From the NCBI GenBank assembly GCA_003021235.1, contig PXQR01000050.1, positions 1-44,796 on the forward strand: 44,796 nt of DNA, read 5' to 3'. The notes under the pieces were generated by a model that was given only the letters and a program-made list of their open reading frames with translations, ran no database searches and had not been told where the DNA came from. The translations under genes and the position numbers were made by a program. Below, one piece after another: positions 9,356 through 19,240 of this stretch. The DNA comes from Halobacteriales archaeon QH_6_64_20 (lineage in GTDB: Archaea; Halobacteriota; Halobacteria; Halobacteriales; Halococcaceae). Each line of letters begins with the position of its first letter. Within the stretch, counting starts at the first letter, position 1.

Positions 9356-10021
9356 ATGGTCGTTCTCGCAACGAAGGTCTACGTCGATGGCGACGCCCGC
9401 GAGCGCGCGCTGACATCGCTCGGCGCACAGGTCGACAACGCCCTCGGGGACTTAGAGGTCGACTACGAGATCGGCCTCCGTCACGACGACTTCCCGGCAG
9501 TGACGATCGAGGGTCCCGACGCGGTCGTCGCCCGGAACGTCCTCGCCGAAGAGTGGGGTCAGATCACGACCGACTTCGAGGCCGGCCGCGAGTACGTCGG
9601 CACGCTCGAATCCTGGGACGAGGATTCGATTACGCTCGACGCCGGTCGGGAGGTCGAGATCGCAACTACTGAATTCGGTCTCGGTCCCGGCACCCCCGAG
9701 CAGATAAGAACGCGATACGGCCTGGTCCAGCATCTGCCCATGCGATTCGTCTACGACGAACGGCCGCGGCTCGCCGACGCCGAGCGCGATCGCCTGTACG
9801 AGTGGTCCCGGGGCGACGGTCGAGTGAACTACAATAGCGCGACCCGGAGCGAGGTCCGAGCGACGGTAAACCGGGCGGGTCATGCGGAGGACGTCGTCAC
9901 GATCGAACGCTGTGGGGCGCTCGAAGGAAGCGTCGTCTGTCGGGAGGGCACCGACCCGCCGGGATTGCTCGCGTCGATCGGCCGGCATCTGCGCGCCGAA
10001 CTGCTCTGTGTCCTGCCATGA
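9356..10021 (+). CDS. DUF2110 family protein
   Basis: MVVLATKVYVDGDARERALTSLGAQVDNALGDLEVDYEIGLRHDDFPAVTIEGPDAVVARNVLAEEWG...; located directly after TFE as expected in haloarchaea. Confidence 0.75.
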   Translation: MVVLATKVYVDGDARERALTSLGAQVDNALGDLEVDYEIGLRHDDFPAVTIEGPDAVVARNVLAEEWGQITTDFEAGREYVGTLESWDEDSITLDAGREVEIATTEFGLGPGTPEQIRTRYGLVQHLPMRFVYDERPRLADAERDRLYEWSRGDGRVNYNSATRSEVRATVNRAGHAEDVVTIERCGALEGSVVCREGTDPPGLLASIGRHLRAELLCVLP

Positions 10022-10202
10022 CCGCGACTGACGACCGTCGAGAACGCACGGCGACGGGCGATCGGAGCCGGCGTCGAGGTCGTATCGCTGAGGGCGGCCG
10101 AAGCAACGACCGGAACCCGAGCCCGGAGTCGAAACCGGCGCGAGACCGAACGCCGAACGGGTGCGAAGAGCGTGTCTACCGTGACGGAGGGACTCGACGC
10201 GG

Positions 10203-10928
10203 ATGAGACGACAGCTGCTCGCGTTCGTCCTATTAGGACTGTTGACGATGAGTGCCGGCTGTACCGGGCTGTTCGGTCCGGGAGGGGTCGACGAGGAACG
10301 TCTCACCCAGGAGTTCGACTACGACTGGAACACCGACGCGAAGGTGACCATCAATGTCACCGGCGAACAGTACCACGCGGTCTACGACCTGAAGAATCGC
10401 TCGCGGCTCGTTGTCAACACGCGTGATTTCACTGGCGACCAGCCGCTCAGCGTCGCTGCACTCCAGTACCGATACCCGAACGGCACCGTCACGCAGATCC
10501 CCGCCTCACAGGTCGAGCGTAAACAGGAACAAACGGTCATCTCGCTTCCCGCCAGACGGGGGAAGGTCGCCTTCACTGCACCGGCGGGCAGCAAACAGGT
10601 CCGGGTGCCGACGTTCGTCGACGGCTCCTACGAAGTGATCCTCCCCGAGAACATGCGCGTCGACGCCCCGATCCTCTCGCAGGTCCGACCCGGTGCCGAC
10701 AGTCAGGCGATCGAGAACAGCCGCGTCCACATCCGGTGGGAGAACGTCGAAGCCGACGCCGTGCGGGTGAGTTATTATCTCGCGCGTGACCTCTGGATCT
10801 TCGGCGGGGTGCTCGCGCTGTTCGTTCTCGTTGGGATCGGCGGACTCGCGTACTACGTGCTCCAGATCCGCCAGCTCGAACAACGACGGGAGGAGACCGG
10901 CCTCGATATGGACGACGGAAGCGGATAG
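10203..10928 (+). CDS. membrane-anchored lipoprotein, DUF5803-like
   Basis: MRRQLLAFVLLGLLTMSAGCTGLFG (lipobox) and C-terminal TM helix LWIFGGVLALFVLVGIGGLAYYVL. Confidence 0.7.
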   Translation: MRRQLLAFVLLGLLTMSAGCTGLFGPGGVDEERLTQEFDYDWNTDAKVTINVTGEQYHAVYDLKNRSRLVVNTRDFTGDQPLSVAALQYRYPNGTVTQIPASQVERKQEQTVISLPARRGKVAFTAPAGSKQVRVPTFVDGSYEVILPENMRVDAPILSQVRPGADSQAIENSRVHIRWENVEADAVRVSYYLARDLWIFGGVLALFVLVGIGGLAYYVLQIRQLEQRREETGLDMDDGSG

Positions 10929-11047
10929 TGTCAGGTTCTCCGCGGACGGGCTACCAGGTCGCCCGCCTCGACCGACCACCGCGAGCGACGAGCAACGACA
11001 CCTCCTCGCGCGCTTTACTGTACCGAGGACACCGAGGCCGGCAGTAC

Positions 11048-13711
11048 TCACCGCGTCGCGTTCGAGTCGCTTCGACTCCTCTCGGTGGCCGATTCCGAGC
11101 GCGGCTCCGATCGATCACGGTCGACGGCGTAGATCGTCACGGCCTCGTTGCGGAAGGCGACGTCGAGCCCGCGTAGGCCCTCGAAGCCCAGTTCCGGCCC
11201 GTAGCGCTCGCGCTCGACCGGGCCGACGTAGATATACCGGACGTCGTACTCGCTCAAGAGTCGTGCCTGCTGGCTCGGGGTACCAGTGTAGATCCGGTCG
11301 ACATCCGCGACGCGCTCGCGGAAAGCCTCAGACCCACGGTAGCCGATCTCGTGGGACCAGCCGACGACCGTCGGTACTCCGGTGAGACTGGATGGCGCGT
11401 TGGTCCAGCTGTAGATGTCGGTGCCCGGCGCGGAGACGATGTTCGGCTGGCGACCTCGTGTAGTTCCATCGAGCCACCGGATCGCGGGTGCCTCCTCGGA
11501 GTGGGTCGCCGAGACGAACGCCAGGGCGTCGATCGTCGGGCCGTCGCTCCCCGCGAGTTCGGGATCGGAGAAGTGATCGGCGAGGGCGATCCCGGCGTAC
11601 AGCGACGTCGAGCACACGAGCACGGCGACCAAGACAACTGTACCGCGCCGGGCCAGTCCGGCGCGTCGGCCGACCGGATCGGATGCGAGCAGCCGCGCGA
11701 GAATCACACCTACTGCGACGGCGAAGAGCACCCATACCTGCATGTAGGTCTTGAAGACGGTGTTGTACCGGCCCGGCCCGGCCTGTGCGTCGACGTACGC
11801 GAACTCGACGAGTACGACGAGGCCGATACCCGCCAACACGAGCACCGTCTCGTAGCCGACGTCGGCCAAACCGCCGTAATCAGCGATGTTCTCGACGCCG
11901 TTAGTGTCGGTATCGGTGTCGGTGCCGGCGGTGTCGGCGTCGGTGGGTCCGATACCGGCGGCTTCGGTACCGGCGGTCTCCGTGTCCGTCGTTTCGGTGC
12001 TACCGGTGGGGTTTCGCTCGTCGATACCGGTTCCGGTTCCCTCGATCCCGTCGGTGTCGCTCGAATCGGGCGGCTCCTCCACGTCGTAGCCGCCGGAGGT
12101 CATCAGTCGTTTCGATTCCTCTCCCGAGAGCCGGGATCGAGCGGGGACGACGCTGTCGCCGCGTAGGAGTAACCACGCGACGATCAGGAGCGGACCGAAC
12201 ACCCCGAGCGCCGCGAACCCGCCGGCCAGCGCCAGACCCAGGATCAAGAGGACGGCGACGCCCGCCCGGAATCGGTCGCCAAGGGAGGGTCTGGCTCGGT
12301 CGAACAGGTAGGGCACGAAGACCGCGAGGAACGCGCCGTACACCAACAGCAAGGAAAGTAGTCCGCTCCGGTCGGGCACGAACGCAACCCCGCGACCGCT
12401 CGCGCTCGTAAGCCAGAAGGGCAGTGACCACGCGAGCGCGCCGGCGAGCACGCCGAGCGCGACGAGCAGAGCACCACCGGTTCGAGCGACCTCCCGGCGG
12501 AGGATCGACCCCTCGACGACGAGCAGGCGGTCGGCGACCCGGGCAGGGAGCAACGTCGCGGGGTGAGCCGACGCGAAGGTGAGCGCGAGCCACGTTACTC
12601 CGATCGCAGTGGGTACCGACCAGGTGTTCACGACCGCGAGCAGGCCGACGAGCGGGGGGAGCGCCCCGAAAACCGCCCACCGACGACGGCGTCGGTCGGT
12701 CGCCGGCGCACGGGTGTAGGCGTAGGCGATCGCCGCGAGAAGCAGGAGAAAGGGCGTGCTCATCATGTGGGCGTGGAGATCGCCGTTGAGCCAGGCGAAC
12801 AGCGGGAACTCGTTGATCGTCCCCTCGATGACTCTGCTGGCCGTCCAGTACGAGTACTCCCCGGGGGGCCTGAGCAGGGCGTCGGTCGAGAGGGCGCTCC
12901 GGTCGGCGACACCGTTGGCGATCGGGGTTGCAAGCGAGGCGGGAAGCACCCACAAAAGGGCGTACAGCGCCGTAACGAGGTTCGACGCGAGTCCGACGAA
13001 AAACGCACCTAAGAGAGCGCCCGCTCGCCGCGACGCGCCCCCCTCGGCCGCGATCGATCCCGCGAGACCGTAGGCGGCGGTCACGAGGAGGGCATAGAAG
13101 GTCGCGAGCGCGAGGTTGTACGCATAACGCGGGGCGATACCCGTGAGGCGAGCCAGCAACGAGCTCGTAAGGTGGCCGCCGTAGTAGTACTGTACCGACG
13201 CGCCGGCGAACCACATGTCCTCGGGCGGGAGGGCGGACGCCCGGAGCAACGAGGCGAGCAACCCGAAGTCGAGGAACTTCTCGCCGCCGCCCGGATGGAC
13301 CGCGGGATCGACTGCACGGATCGCGAGCAACAGCGAAAACGAGAGCAGAAAGACCGCGGCGCTCTCGACGGCGGATACCGGAACGTCGTCGATCGAGAGA
13401 TCTCGAACCGCGAACCCCGAATCCGATTCCGATTCCGATTCTGAATCCCGATCGCGTCCGCGGACGACGCGCCGAACGCAAAGCCCCGATGCGACGAACA
13501 GTACGAGAACGCCGGCGAGGGTTCCGAGAACGATCGAGATATGTCCGACCCAGTAGACGACGATCGTTAGCACCACCAACGCGACCGGGAGCGCGAAGGC
13601 CGCGCCGCGATCGGGGGTTCGGGGAAGCAGGGTCGCCGCGAGCGGCCACCCGGCGGCCGCCAGTACCGCACAGGCGAGCAGCCAGATCGCGATTGGCCCG
13701 ACCTCCATCAT
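11048..13711 (-). CDS. DUF2298-type polytopic membrane protein
   Basis: About 20 hydrophobic segments; GGEKFLDFGLLASLLRASALPPEDMWFAGASVQYYYGGHLTSSLLARLTG...FPLFAWLNGDLHAHMMSTPF; C-terminal soluble part. Confidence 0.85.
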   Translation of the reverse strand: MMEVGPIAIWLLACAVLAAAGWPLAATLLPRTPDRGAAFALPVALVVLTIVVYWVGHISIVLGTLAGVLVLFVASGLCVRRVVRGRDRDSESESESDSGFAVRDLSIDDVPVSAVESAAVFLLSFSLLLAIRAVDPAVHPGGGEKFLDFGLLASLLRASALPPEDMWFAGASVQYYYGGHLTSSLLARLTGIAPRYAYNLALATFYALLVTAAYGLAGSIAAEGGASRRAGALLGAFFVGLASNLVTALYALLWVLPASLATPIANGVADRSALSTDALLRPPGEYSYWTASRVIEGTINEFPLFAWLNGDLHAHMMSTPFLLLLAAIAYAYTRAPATDRRRRRWAVFGALPPLVGLLAVVNTWSVPTAIGVTWLALTFASAHPATLLPARVADRLLVVEGSILRREVARTGGALLVALGVLAGALAWSLPFWLTSASGRGVAFVPDRSGLLSLLLVYGAFLAVFVPYLFDRARPSLGDRFRAGVAVLLILGLALAGGFAALGVFGPLLIVAWLLLRGDSVVPARSRLSGEESKRLMTSGGYDVEEPPDSSDTDGIEGTGTGIDERNPTGSTETTDTETAGTEAAGIGPTDADTAGTDTDTDTNGVENIADYGGLADVGYETVLVLAGIGLVVLVEFAYVDAQAGPGRYNTVFKTYMQVWVLFAVAVGVILARLLASDPVGRRAGLARRGTVVLVAVLVCSTSLYAGIALADHFSDPELAGSDGPTIDALAFVSATHSEEAPAIRWLDGTTRGRQPNIVSAPGTDIYSWTNAPSSLTGVPTVVGWSHEIGYRGSEAFRERVADVDRIYTGTPSQQARLLSEYDVRYIYVGPVERERYGPELGFEGLRGLDVAFRNEAVTIYAVDRDRSEPRSESATERSRSDSNATR

Positions 13712-14072
13712 TGGAATCGGGTTCTTCGAGAGCTATACGTCTTCTGAACGATCCGATCGTTCGCCCCCGCTCATCCCGACCGGCCCGTAGGAGCCGTCGT
13801 TAGGGCAGACGCCGCCGGCGTTGCGATCGGCGAAACCGGCGTTGCGATCGGCGACGGCGGGAGATAACACGGTCACAACGCCGGTCGACGTCAGGGACCG
13901 AACGGGCGTTTCGGCCCGATGGCGTCGTCGTTCCCGCACTGTGGGTTCGGAAACACCGACGCGACGCCGTGTCGTCGGCTCGACACGGAGGGTGTCGGAT
14001 CGGCTTCGACGGGTTCACTTCGGTTTCGGCTCCGGTGACGGGCGCGTCTCTCGTTTACGACGCGGTGTCGCC

Positions 14073-14456
14073 TCTAACGAGGCGGTTGTATCGCCGGGAG
14101 CGTGTACTCTCCATCGCTGGACGCTTTCGCTCCGATTCCACGCGGCCGCGGACGCCACGGCCTTTCAGCGGGCGTGCAACGAGGAGGGGATCGCGCTCGA
14201 TATCACCACCGTTCACGAACTCCGGCGATCGGAGGCAGGTGCCGATTCCGAGTTGGCGGGCGCGACGCTGACCGCGCCACAGCGCGGGGTATTGGTCGCC
14301 GCGGTCGAGGAGGGCTACTTCGCGGTCCCGCGCCGGACGACGCTCGTCGAGATCGCCGAGGGCATCAGGGTCTCCGATCAGGCCGTCTCCGAGCGGCTCC
14401 GTCGGGCGCTACTGAAACCGAGTACGCCGGCCGTCGGTTCCGACACTGACGAATAG
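14073..14456 (+). pseudogene. bacterio-opsin-activator-type HTH (HTH_10) protein, apparently N-terminally degraded
   Basis: RWTLSLRFHAAADATAFQRACNEEGIALDITTVHEL...LTAPQRGVLVAAVEEGYFAVPRRTTLVEIAEGIRVSDQAVSERLRRALL is a clear HTH_10 C-terminus; upstream codons of ORF 13821-14456 are Arg-rich and do not resemble the usual N-terminal half. Confidence 0.55.
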
Positions 14457-14604
14457 CGCCCGCCCAACGGGCGACGATCTTCTTTCCTCTTTTTCCTCCG
14501 TGCACTCCCTCCACTACGTCCCCGGTTCGGAGTTCTCGGGGAAATTTCGCGCCACCGCCGCCGGAACGAAACGGTTTTTGTCCCTTGCCTACCGAGGCAA
14601 ACCC

Positions 14605-15495
14605 GTGAGGTCGCTGGGAATCGTCGTGCCGGCGTACCGGCCCGACGTCGATCGGCTCCGATCGTACGTGCGGGCGCTCGACGAGCGGGTAGCCCCCTCG
14701 CAAATCCTGATCGAGCTCGACGCGCCGCGTCCGGGCGCCGTCGAAGCACTAAACCGACTGCCCGCGACGGTCGCCGCCGCCCCGAACCGACGCGGCAAAG
14801 GCGTGGCGATCGCCGCCGGGTTCGACCGTCTCGTCGGGGCGACGACGGCTCGTCGCCGGTTCGATTCGACCGACGGCGACACCAATACCCACGGGGACAA
14901 CGGAGCCAGGAGAGACGGCAGTGTCGAAGGTGACGGCCGCGACACGAGCGAAACGACCCCCGAATCGCCGGTCGACGTGCTCGCCTTTTTCGATGCTGAC
15001 GCGAGCACGCCGCCCGCCTCGGCCGCGGCGGTCGTCGCTCCGGTTCTCAGGGGGGAATACGACCTCGCGGTGGGGTCGCGACGGCACCCCGAGGCTGAGG
15101 TCGGACGCCACCAGACCTTCGGACGACGCCGACTCGGCGACGCGTTCGCGTGGACCTGCCGCCGCCTCGTCGAGCCCTCGCTGTTCGACTACCAGTGTGG
15201 CGCGAAGGCGCTCTCAGCGGCGGTCTGGTGGCGAGCGCGCGAGTACCTCCGCGAACCCGGGTTCGGCTGGGATCTGGACTTCCTCGTGACCGCGGCGGCG
15301 CTCGGCTACGAAATAGGAGAGATACCGATCACCTGGTACGATCGGCCTCGATCGACCGTCCCGCCCGCGCGGACGGCCGTTGCCCTCGCGCGCGGGTTGT
15401 ATCGCGCCCGTGGACGGATGCGTCGCCTCGACGCGCCGATCGGTGGCCCGGCGATCGACAGGAAGCGGGGAACCGAAGCGGCGAGCGAACGATAG
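14605..15495 (+). CDS. glycosyltransferase family 2
   Basis: VRSLGIVVPAYRPDVDRLRSYV...GKGVAIAAGFDRL...VDVLAFFDADASTPPAS...RRLVEPSLFDYQCGAKALS...GFGWDLDFLVTAAALGYEIGEIPITW. Confidence 0.8.
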   Translation: MRSLGIVVPAYRPDVDRLRSYVRALDERVAPSQILIELDAPRPGAVEALNRLPATVAAAPNRRGKGVAIAAGFDRLVGATTARRRFDSTDGDTNTHGDNGARRDGSVEGDGRDTSETTPESPVDVLAFFDADASTPPASAAAVVAPVLRGEYDLAVGSRRHPEAEVGRHQTFGRRRLGDAFAWTCRRLVEPSLFDYQCGAKALSAAVWWRAREYLREPGFGWDLDFLVTAAALGYEIGEIPITWYDRPRSTVPPARTAVALARGLYRARGRMRRLDAPIGGPAIDRKRGTEAASER

Positions 15496-15567
15496 AATCC
15501 CGGTCGGCAAGCCGTTCCCGTCGTCCGGATCACAACCCTTAACAGGCGAAAAGGGATACTGAAGAAT

Positions 15568-15642
15568 AGCGGGATGGGATAGTCAGGAGATTCCGTGGGG
15601 CTCATAACCCTGAGACCGGTGGTTCAAATCCACCTCCCGCTA
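15568..15642 (+). tRNA. initiator tRNA-Met (anticodon CAT at 15603-15605)
   Basis: agcggga...tcccgct acceptor stem, loop CTCATAA closed by three G-C pairs, T arm ggtggTTCAAATccacc. Confidence 0.9.
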
Positions 15643-15760
15643 CTTGTTCTCTCACGATTGCAAGTGAATAGCGGCGAGCAGTAGAACGGAACGCCGAGTT
15701 CGCCGAGTTCTCACGAACCGCCCGGGAACGAAAGCGAGAAGCCACGTCGGGCGAGTCGTG

Positions 15761-15958
15761 CTAACTCGATCCATAGAGGTACGCCACGAGGACGGCTCCC
15801 AGTACGATGCCGCCGAGGACTGCGCCTACGAACTGGAACGCCGTTGGCTCGGCCTGCAACGAGATGAGTCCGGCCGAGACGCCGATGAGCGCTACGAACC
15901 CGGCCTGTAGTTGCCGGTACCCGGAACGGCGGTCCTCGTCCGATAGCGGGCCGACCAT
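15761..15958 (-). CDS. small two-TM membrane protein
   Basis: MVGPLSDEDRRSGYRQLQAGFVALIGVSAGLISLQAEPTAFQFVGAVLGGIVLGAVLVAYLYGSS. Confidence 0.6.
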   Translation of the reverse strand: MVGPLSDEDRRSGYRQLQAGFVALIGVSAGLISLQAEPTAFQFVGAVLGGIVLGAVLVAYLYGSS

Positions 15959-16438
15959 CTACGACTCCGATCGGCTGACGTGCATCGAGACGAACCGCCA
16001 GTTCGCCGGGGGGCCATCGTCGCCGTTGGCGTCGCTATCGCCATCGGTGTCGGCGTCGCCGTGGTTCTCGCCGCCGTTGTCTTCCTGACGTTCGAGCGTT
16101 CCGCTCCAGCGCGTCTCGTAGTCGTGGCGCTCGCCGGTCGCCGTGTCGGTCCAGGCCATCGACACCCTGTCACCGAACCAGGCGTGGGCGTCGCGCTCGC
16201 CGACGACCAGTCCGTGGCTCTCGATATGCCAGTCGGTCGTCGTCTCGGTCTGGCTCCGCAGGCCTGCGGCGATCTCCTCGTAGCCGTCCAGGTGCTCGGT
16301 AATGCCGAACTTCACCGCGTTCGGGTCCGTAGCGAAATACGGCGACAGGGCCTCGCCCGCCCGAAGCGTCTCGTAGTACTCACGGATCGTCGCGGCCGGA
16401 CCTGCCTCGCGTCTCGACGTGTGTTCGGAGTCCGTCAT
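15959..16438 (-). CDS. SnoaL/NTF2-like domain protein
   Basis: AATIREYYETLRAGEALSPYFATDPNAVKFGITEHLDGYEEIAAGLRSQTETTTDWHIESHGLVVGERDAHAWFGDRVSMAW. Confidence 0.7.
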   Translation of the reverse strand: MTDSEHTSRREAGPAATIREYYETLRAGEALSPYFATDPNAVKFGITEHLDGYEEIAAGLRSQTETTTDWHIESHGLVVGERDAHAWFGDRVSMAWTDTATGERHDYETRWSGTLERQEDNGGENHGDADTDGDSDANGDDGPPANWRFVSMHVSRSES

Positions 16439-16446
16439 TCGAGTCC

Positions 16447-16995
16447 TCACTCGAACCCGCGGTTGACCTCGTCCTCGTCGACGAGGTCGTCGAGTTCGGC
16501 GTCGAGGACCTTCTCCGCTTCCTCGAAGGTCCCGGCCAGTCCCGTTAGCGGTTCCGAGCGGTCGTACTCGTCGTAGGAAAGCGGCCCGTAAGCGGGGCTA
16601 TCGAGCGCGCCCATCACGTCCTCGAAGAGCGCTTCGGGGGACGTCGGGGCGTCGGCGTGTGCTTCGAGGACGCTCTCTACGTTCTTGCCCACTTCCTCGG
16701 CCTCGTCCTCGCTCTCGACCGGCGACTGGACGCCGAAGTGCCCGCTACCCTCGGCGGGAAACAGCGGTTGAACCTCGTCGTCTACCTGTCGAGCGACCTG
16801 CGTGCCGACGCCGCGCACCTCGAAGGGGTTCTTCGCGTAGGTCTTGAGCTGGTAGACGCCGACCGCCGGGTGGCCGAGATAGAGGTCCTCGCCGATACCG
16901 GAAGAACGGTCGCCTCCGACCGCCCGCCACTCGCTCGGGTCGGCGTCGCTTTCGGTGACGTCCTCGAGAACCGCTCGCCAGTCACGTACGCGCAT
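16447..16995 (-). CDS. conserved haloarchaeal hypothetical protein
   Basis: MRVRDWRAVLEDVTESDADPSEWRAVGGDRSSGIGEDLYLGHPAVGVYQLKTYAKNPFEVRGVG; internal start chosen over 17154 by composition. Confidence 0.6.
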   Translation of the reverse strand: MRVRDWRAVLEDVTESDADPSEWRAVGGDRSSGIGEDLYLGHPAVGVYQLKTYAKNPFEVRGVGTQVARQVDDEVQPLFPAEGSGHFGVQSPVESEDEAEEVGKNVESVLEAHADAPTSPEALFEDVMGALDSPAYGPLSYDEYDRSEPLTGLAGTFEEAEKVLDAELDDLVDEDEVNRGFE

Positions 16996-17105
16996 ACCGC
17001 TCGTTGGCTCAGGAGTCGAATCAACGTATCGGTCGGCTCCGGCGTCCAACCCATCGCCTCGGCGATCACCGAACCTCGGTCCGTGATCTCGGGTTACGAT
17101 CCGCC

Positions 17106-17129
17106 GTTCGCGGACCTCGCTCCGCGAAC
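17106..17129. repeat. perfect 9-bp inverted repeat, 6-nt loop
   Basis: gttcgcgga-cctcgc-tccgcgaac in the 16995-17240 intergenic region. Confidence 0.6.
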
Positions 17130-17239
17130 TCCCGGCCTGCGAACCGGCGATCACTGCATACGACCCGCTCCGAACCCGTTCTCGCTCCCGGTATCGAAAG
17201 AGTAACTTGGGTCTGTGGGGTTAGCACAGTCGTGTTCCG

Positions 17240-19240
17240 GTGATGGCGGCGAGACGACGAGTCGAGCGATCGATTTCGACAACTCTCGCCGCCGCTTCGG
17301 CCGCCTTCGTGGCCGTCCTCGCGTACTACGAAGTGCTTTCGTACTGGTTCACGGGCACGGATACGATTCCGCTGATCGAGACGAGTCGCGTGTCGACGCT
17401 CGGCGGAGTAGTGGAGATCTTCGCCGGGCCGTTGATGGAGGGCAGTCACTTCACCGATCGCGCGCTCTTTTACCGGCCGGTCGCCAGCCTATCGTACGCC
17501 GTCGACTACTGGCTGTGGGGGCTCGATCCGTTCGGCTATCACCTCACCGATCTGCTGGCCCACGCCACCGCGGCCGCCCTCGTCGTCTGGTTAGTGTATG
17601 AAATCCTCGGCGACCGGCTCACCGCGGCGCTTGCAGGCTGGATCTTCGCGCTCCATCCCCTCTCGGTCGAGGTGGTCCCGACCCCCGCACGCCGCCATGA
17701 CGTGCTCGCGACCGTCTTCGCGCTGGGTGCGCTCTGTCTGTTCGTCCGTGCATTGAAGACGACGATAGGCACGGATACGGACGCCGACGAAGGCAAGCAA
17801 ACGGGCGCGAGCGGGGAAGCCACCCAGGGATCGGCGACATCGAGACGACGCTGGCTACTGCTCGCCGGCTCGCTTCTGTCTTATTTGCTCGCGGTCGGCT
17901 CGAAGGAGATCGGGATACTCGTCCCGGCGCTGGTCGGCACGTGGTTTCTCGTGAGCGTCTACGGTCGACGCTTACCCCTTCGACGCGCGCTCCGAGGCGG
18001 CGTGGCTCTGCTCGGTCCCTACGCGGTCGCGACGGCGGCATACCTGGGGCTTCGGCTCGTCGTGCTCGGGGGACTCGGCGGCTACGACCGTCCCGCCGGG
18101 AGCACCTCGGGCGAACCGATCGCGGTGACCGTCTCCCGATACGTCCTCAGTCTCGTCTACCCCGTCGACTTCGTCGGCGCGCTCTCGGGACTGGAGCTCC
18201 AGTTGATCCCGAACGGTCTCTACGTCGTGCTCGCGGGTACCTCGGTGCTGGTCGTCCACGACTTCTCGCGAACCCGCGAGAACCGATCGGTGCTCGCGGA
18301 TCCGCGAGGACGCCTGTTCGCGCTCGCGGGCGTCTGGTTCGCGGTGCCGGTCTGGCTGTTCGTCCGCACCGGCCGTTACACGCTCCGTAGCGGGTACGTC
18401 TCGATCGTCCCGGTCGCCGCCGTGCTCGCCGTCCTGGTCGTCACAGCGGCCCGGAACGCGCGGGCGCGACGCCGCGACGCGAACGACGATGGAGGAGACC
18501 ACGAGCGCGCCCACGTCGATGATCGAACGGGCGAACCCAGGCCGAAATCGAGGTCGAAACCGGGCTCCGGATCGAACTCGGGCGTGCGGTCGGGATCGAA
18601 TCCGGGACCTGGACCGGGACCGAGATCGGGGTTGAGGTCGAGGTCAGGGCCGGGCCTCGCAACGCTCGCGGTCGTCTGCGTGCTGGTCGCGTCGCTCGTG
18701 GCCGGATCGGCGCTCGTCAATCCATACGGTGAGTGGAAGCGCGCTGGAGAGGTCTCGGAGGACACCTTGGAAGCGATCTCCGAGGGCGTCGCGGGGACAC
18801 CGGCGAACGCGACGGTTGACGTCGCGCCGATCCCCCATCCCCGTAGCGCCCGCCGGATGAGCTCGTTCCCTCACGCCCAGTCGGTGACGTTCGTCTGGGG
18901 GAACACGATCGAGTCCTGGCTCCGGCTCCGGGGACAGGCCGGCGAGCGCGACGTCTACATGAACGATACGGTCGTCCTCTCCGAGATGCCCGAGACGACG
19001 ACGGCGACCACTGAGCGCCGGGACGGACGCGTTAATCTCACTATCCACTACGATCGCCGTTCGGAGCCGTCCTCCGAGGACGACGGCGAAGCTACGAACG
19101 GAACCGTTGGCCCGGACGCTTCGGCGACGAGCTCGGTCGCGACAGCCCGTGTAGGTGTAGAAGATCCGAGGGCAGCGAAGCGAGTCACGACCGTAGCGAG
19201 AGCGAGGGCCGGGACGCCGCTCGAGCCGTTAGGCCGATGA
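17240..19240 (+). CDS. GT-C-type polytopic membrane glycosyltransferase (TMTC/PMT-like), paralog 1
   Basis: LFYRPVASLSYAVDYWLWGLDPFGYHLTDLLAHATAAALVVWLVYEILG...ALHPLSVEVVPTPARRHDVLATVFALGALCLFVRAL resembles the TMTC core. Confidence 0.65.
   Translation: MMAARRRVERSISTTLAAASAAFVAVLAYYEVLSYWFTGTDTIPLIETSRVSTLGGVVEIFAGPLMEGSHFTDRALFYRPVASLSYAVDYWLWGLDPFGYHLTDLLAHATAAALVVWLVYEILGDRLTAALAGWIFALHPLSVEVVPTPARRHDVLATVFALGALCLFVRALKTTIGTDTDADEGKQTGASGEATQGSATSRRRWLLLAGSLLSYLLAVGSKEIGILVPALVGTWFLVSVYGRRLPLRRALRGGVALLGPYAVATAAYLGLRLVVLGGLGGYDRPAGSTSGEPIAVTVSRYVLSLVYPVDFVGALSGLELQLIPNGLYVVLAGTSVLVVHDFSRTRENRSVLADPRGRLFALAGVWFAVPVWLFVRTGRYTLRSGYVSIVPVAAVLAVLVVTAARNARARRRDANDDGGDHERAHVDDRTGEPRPKSRSKPGSGSNSGVRSGSNPGPGPGPRSGLRSRSGPGLATLAVVCVLVASLVAGSALVNPYGEWKRAGEVSEDTLEAISEGVAGTPANATVDVAPIPHPRSARRMSSFPHAQSVTFVWGNTIESWLRLRGQAGERDVYMNDTVVLSEMPETTTATTERRDGRVNLTIHYDRRSEPSSEDDGEATNGTVGPDASATSSVATARVGVEDPRAAKRVTTVARARAGTPLEPLGR

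Noticed and set aside
11880-12010. CRISPR-like or minisatellite array
   Set aside because: Imperfect short codon repeats inside the DUF2298 ORF, no spacer-repeat periodicity; treated as a low-complexity protein linker. No CRISPR array seen in the window.
12000-13649. 549-aa ORF in another minus-strand frame over the DUF2298 gene
   Set aside because: Arg-rich composition without domains; the 11048-13711 frame encodes a coherent membrane protein.
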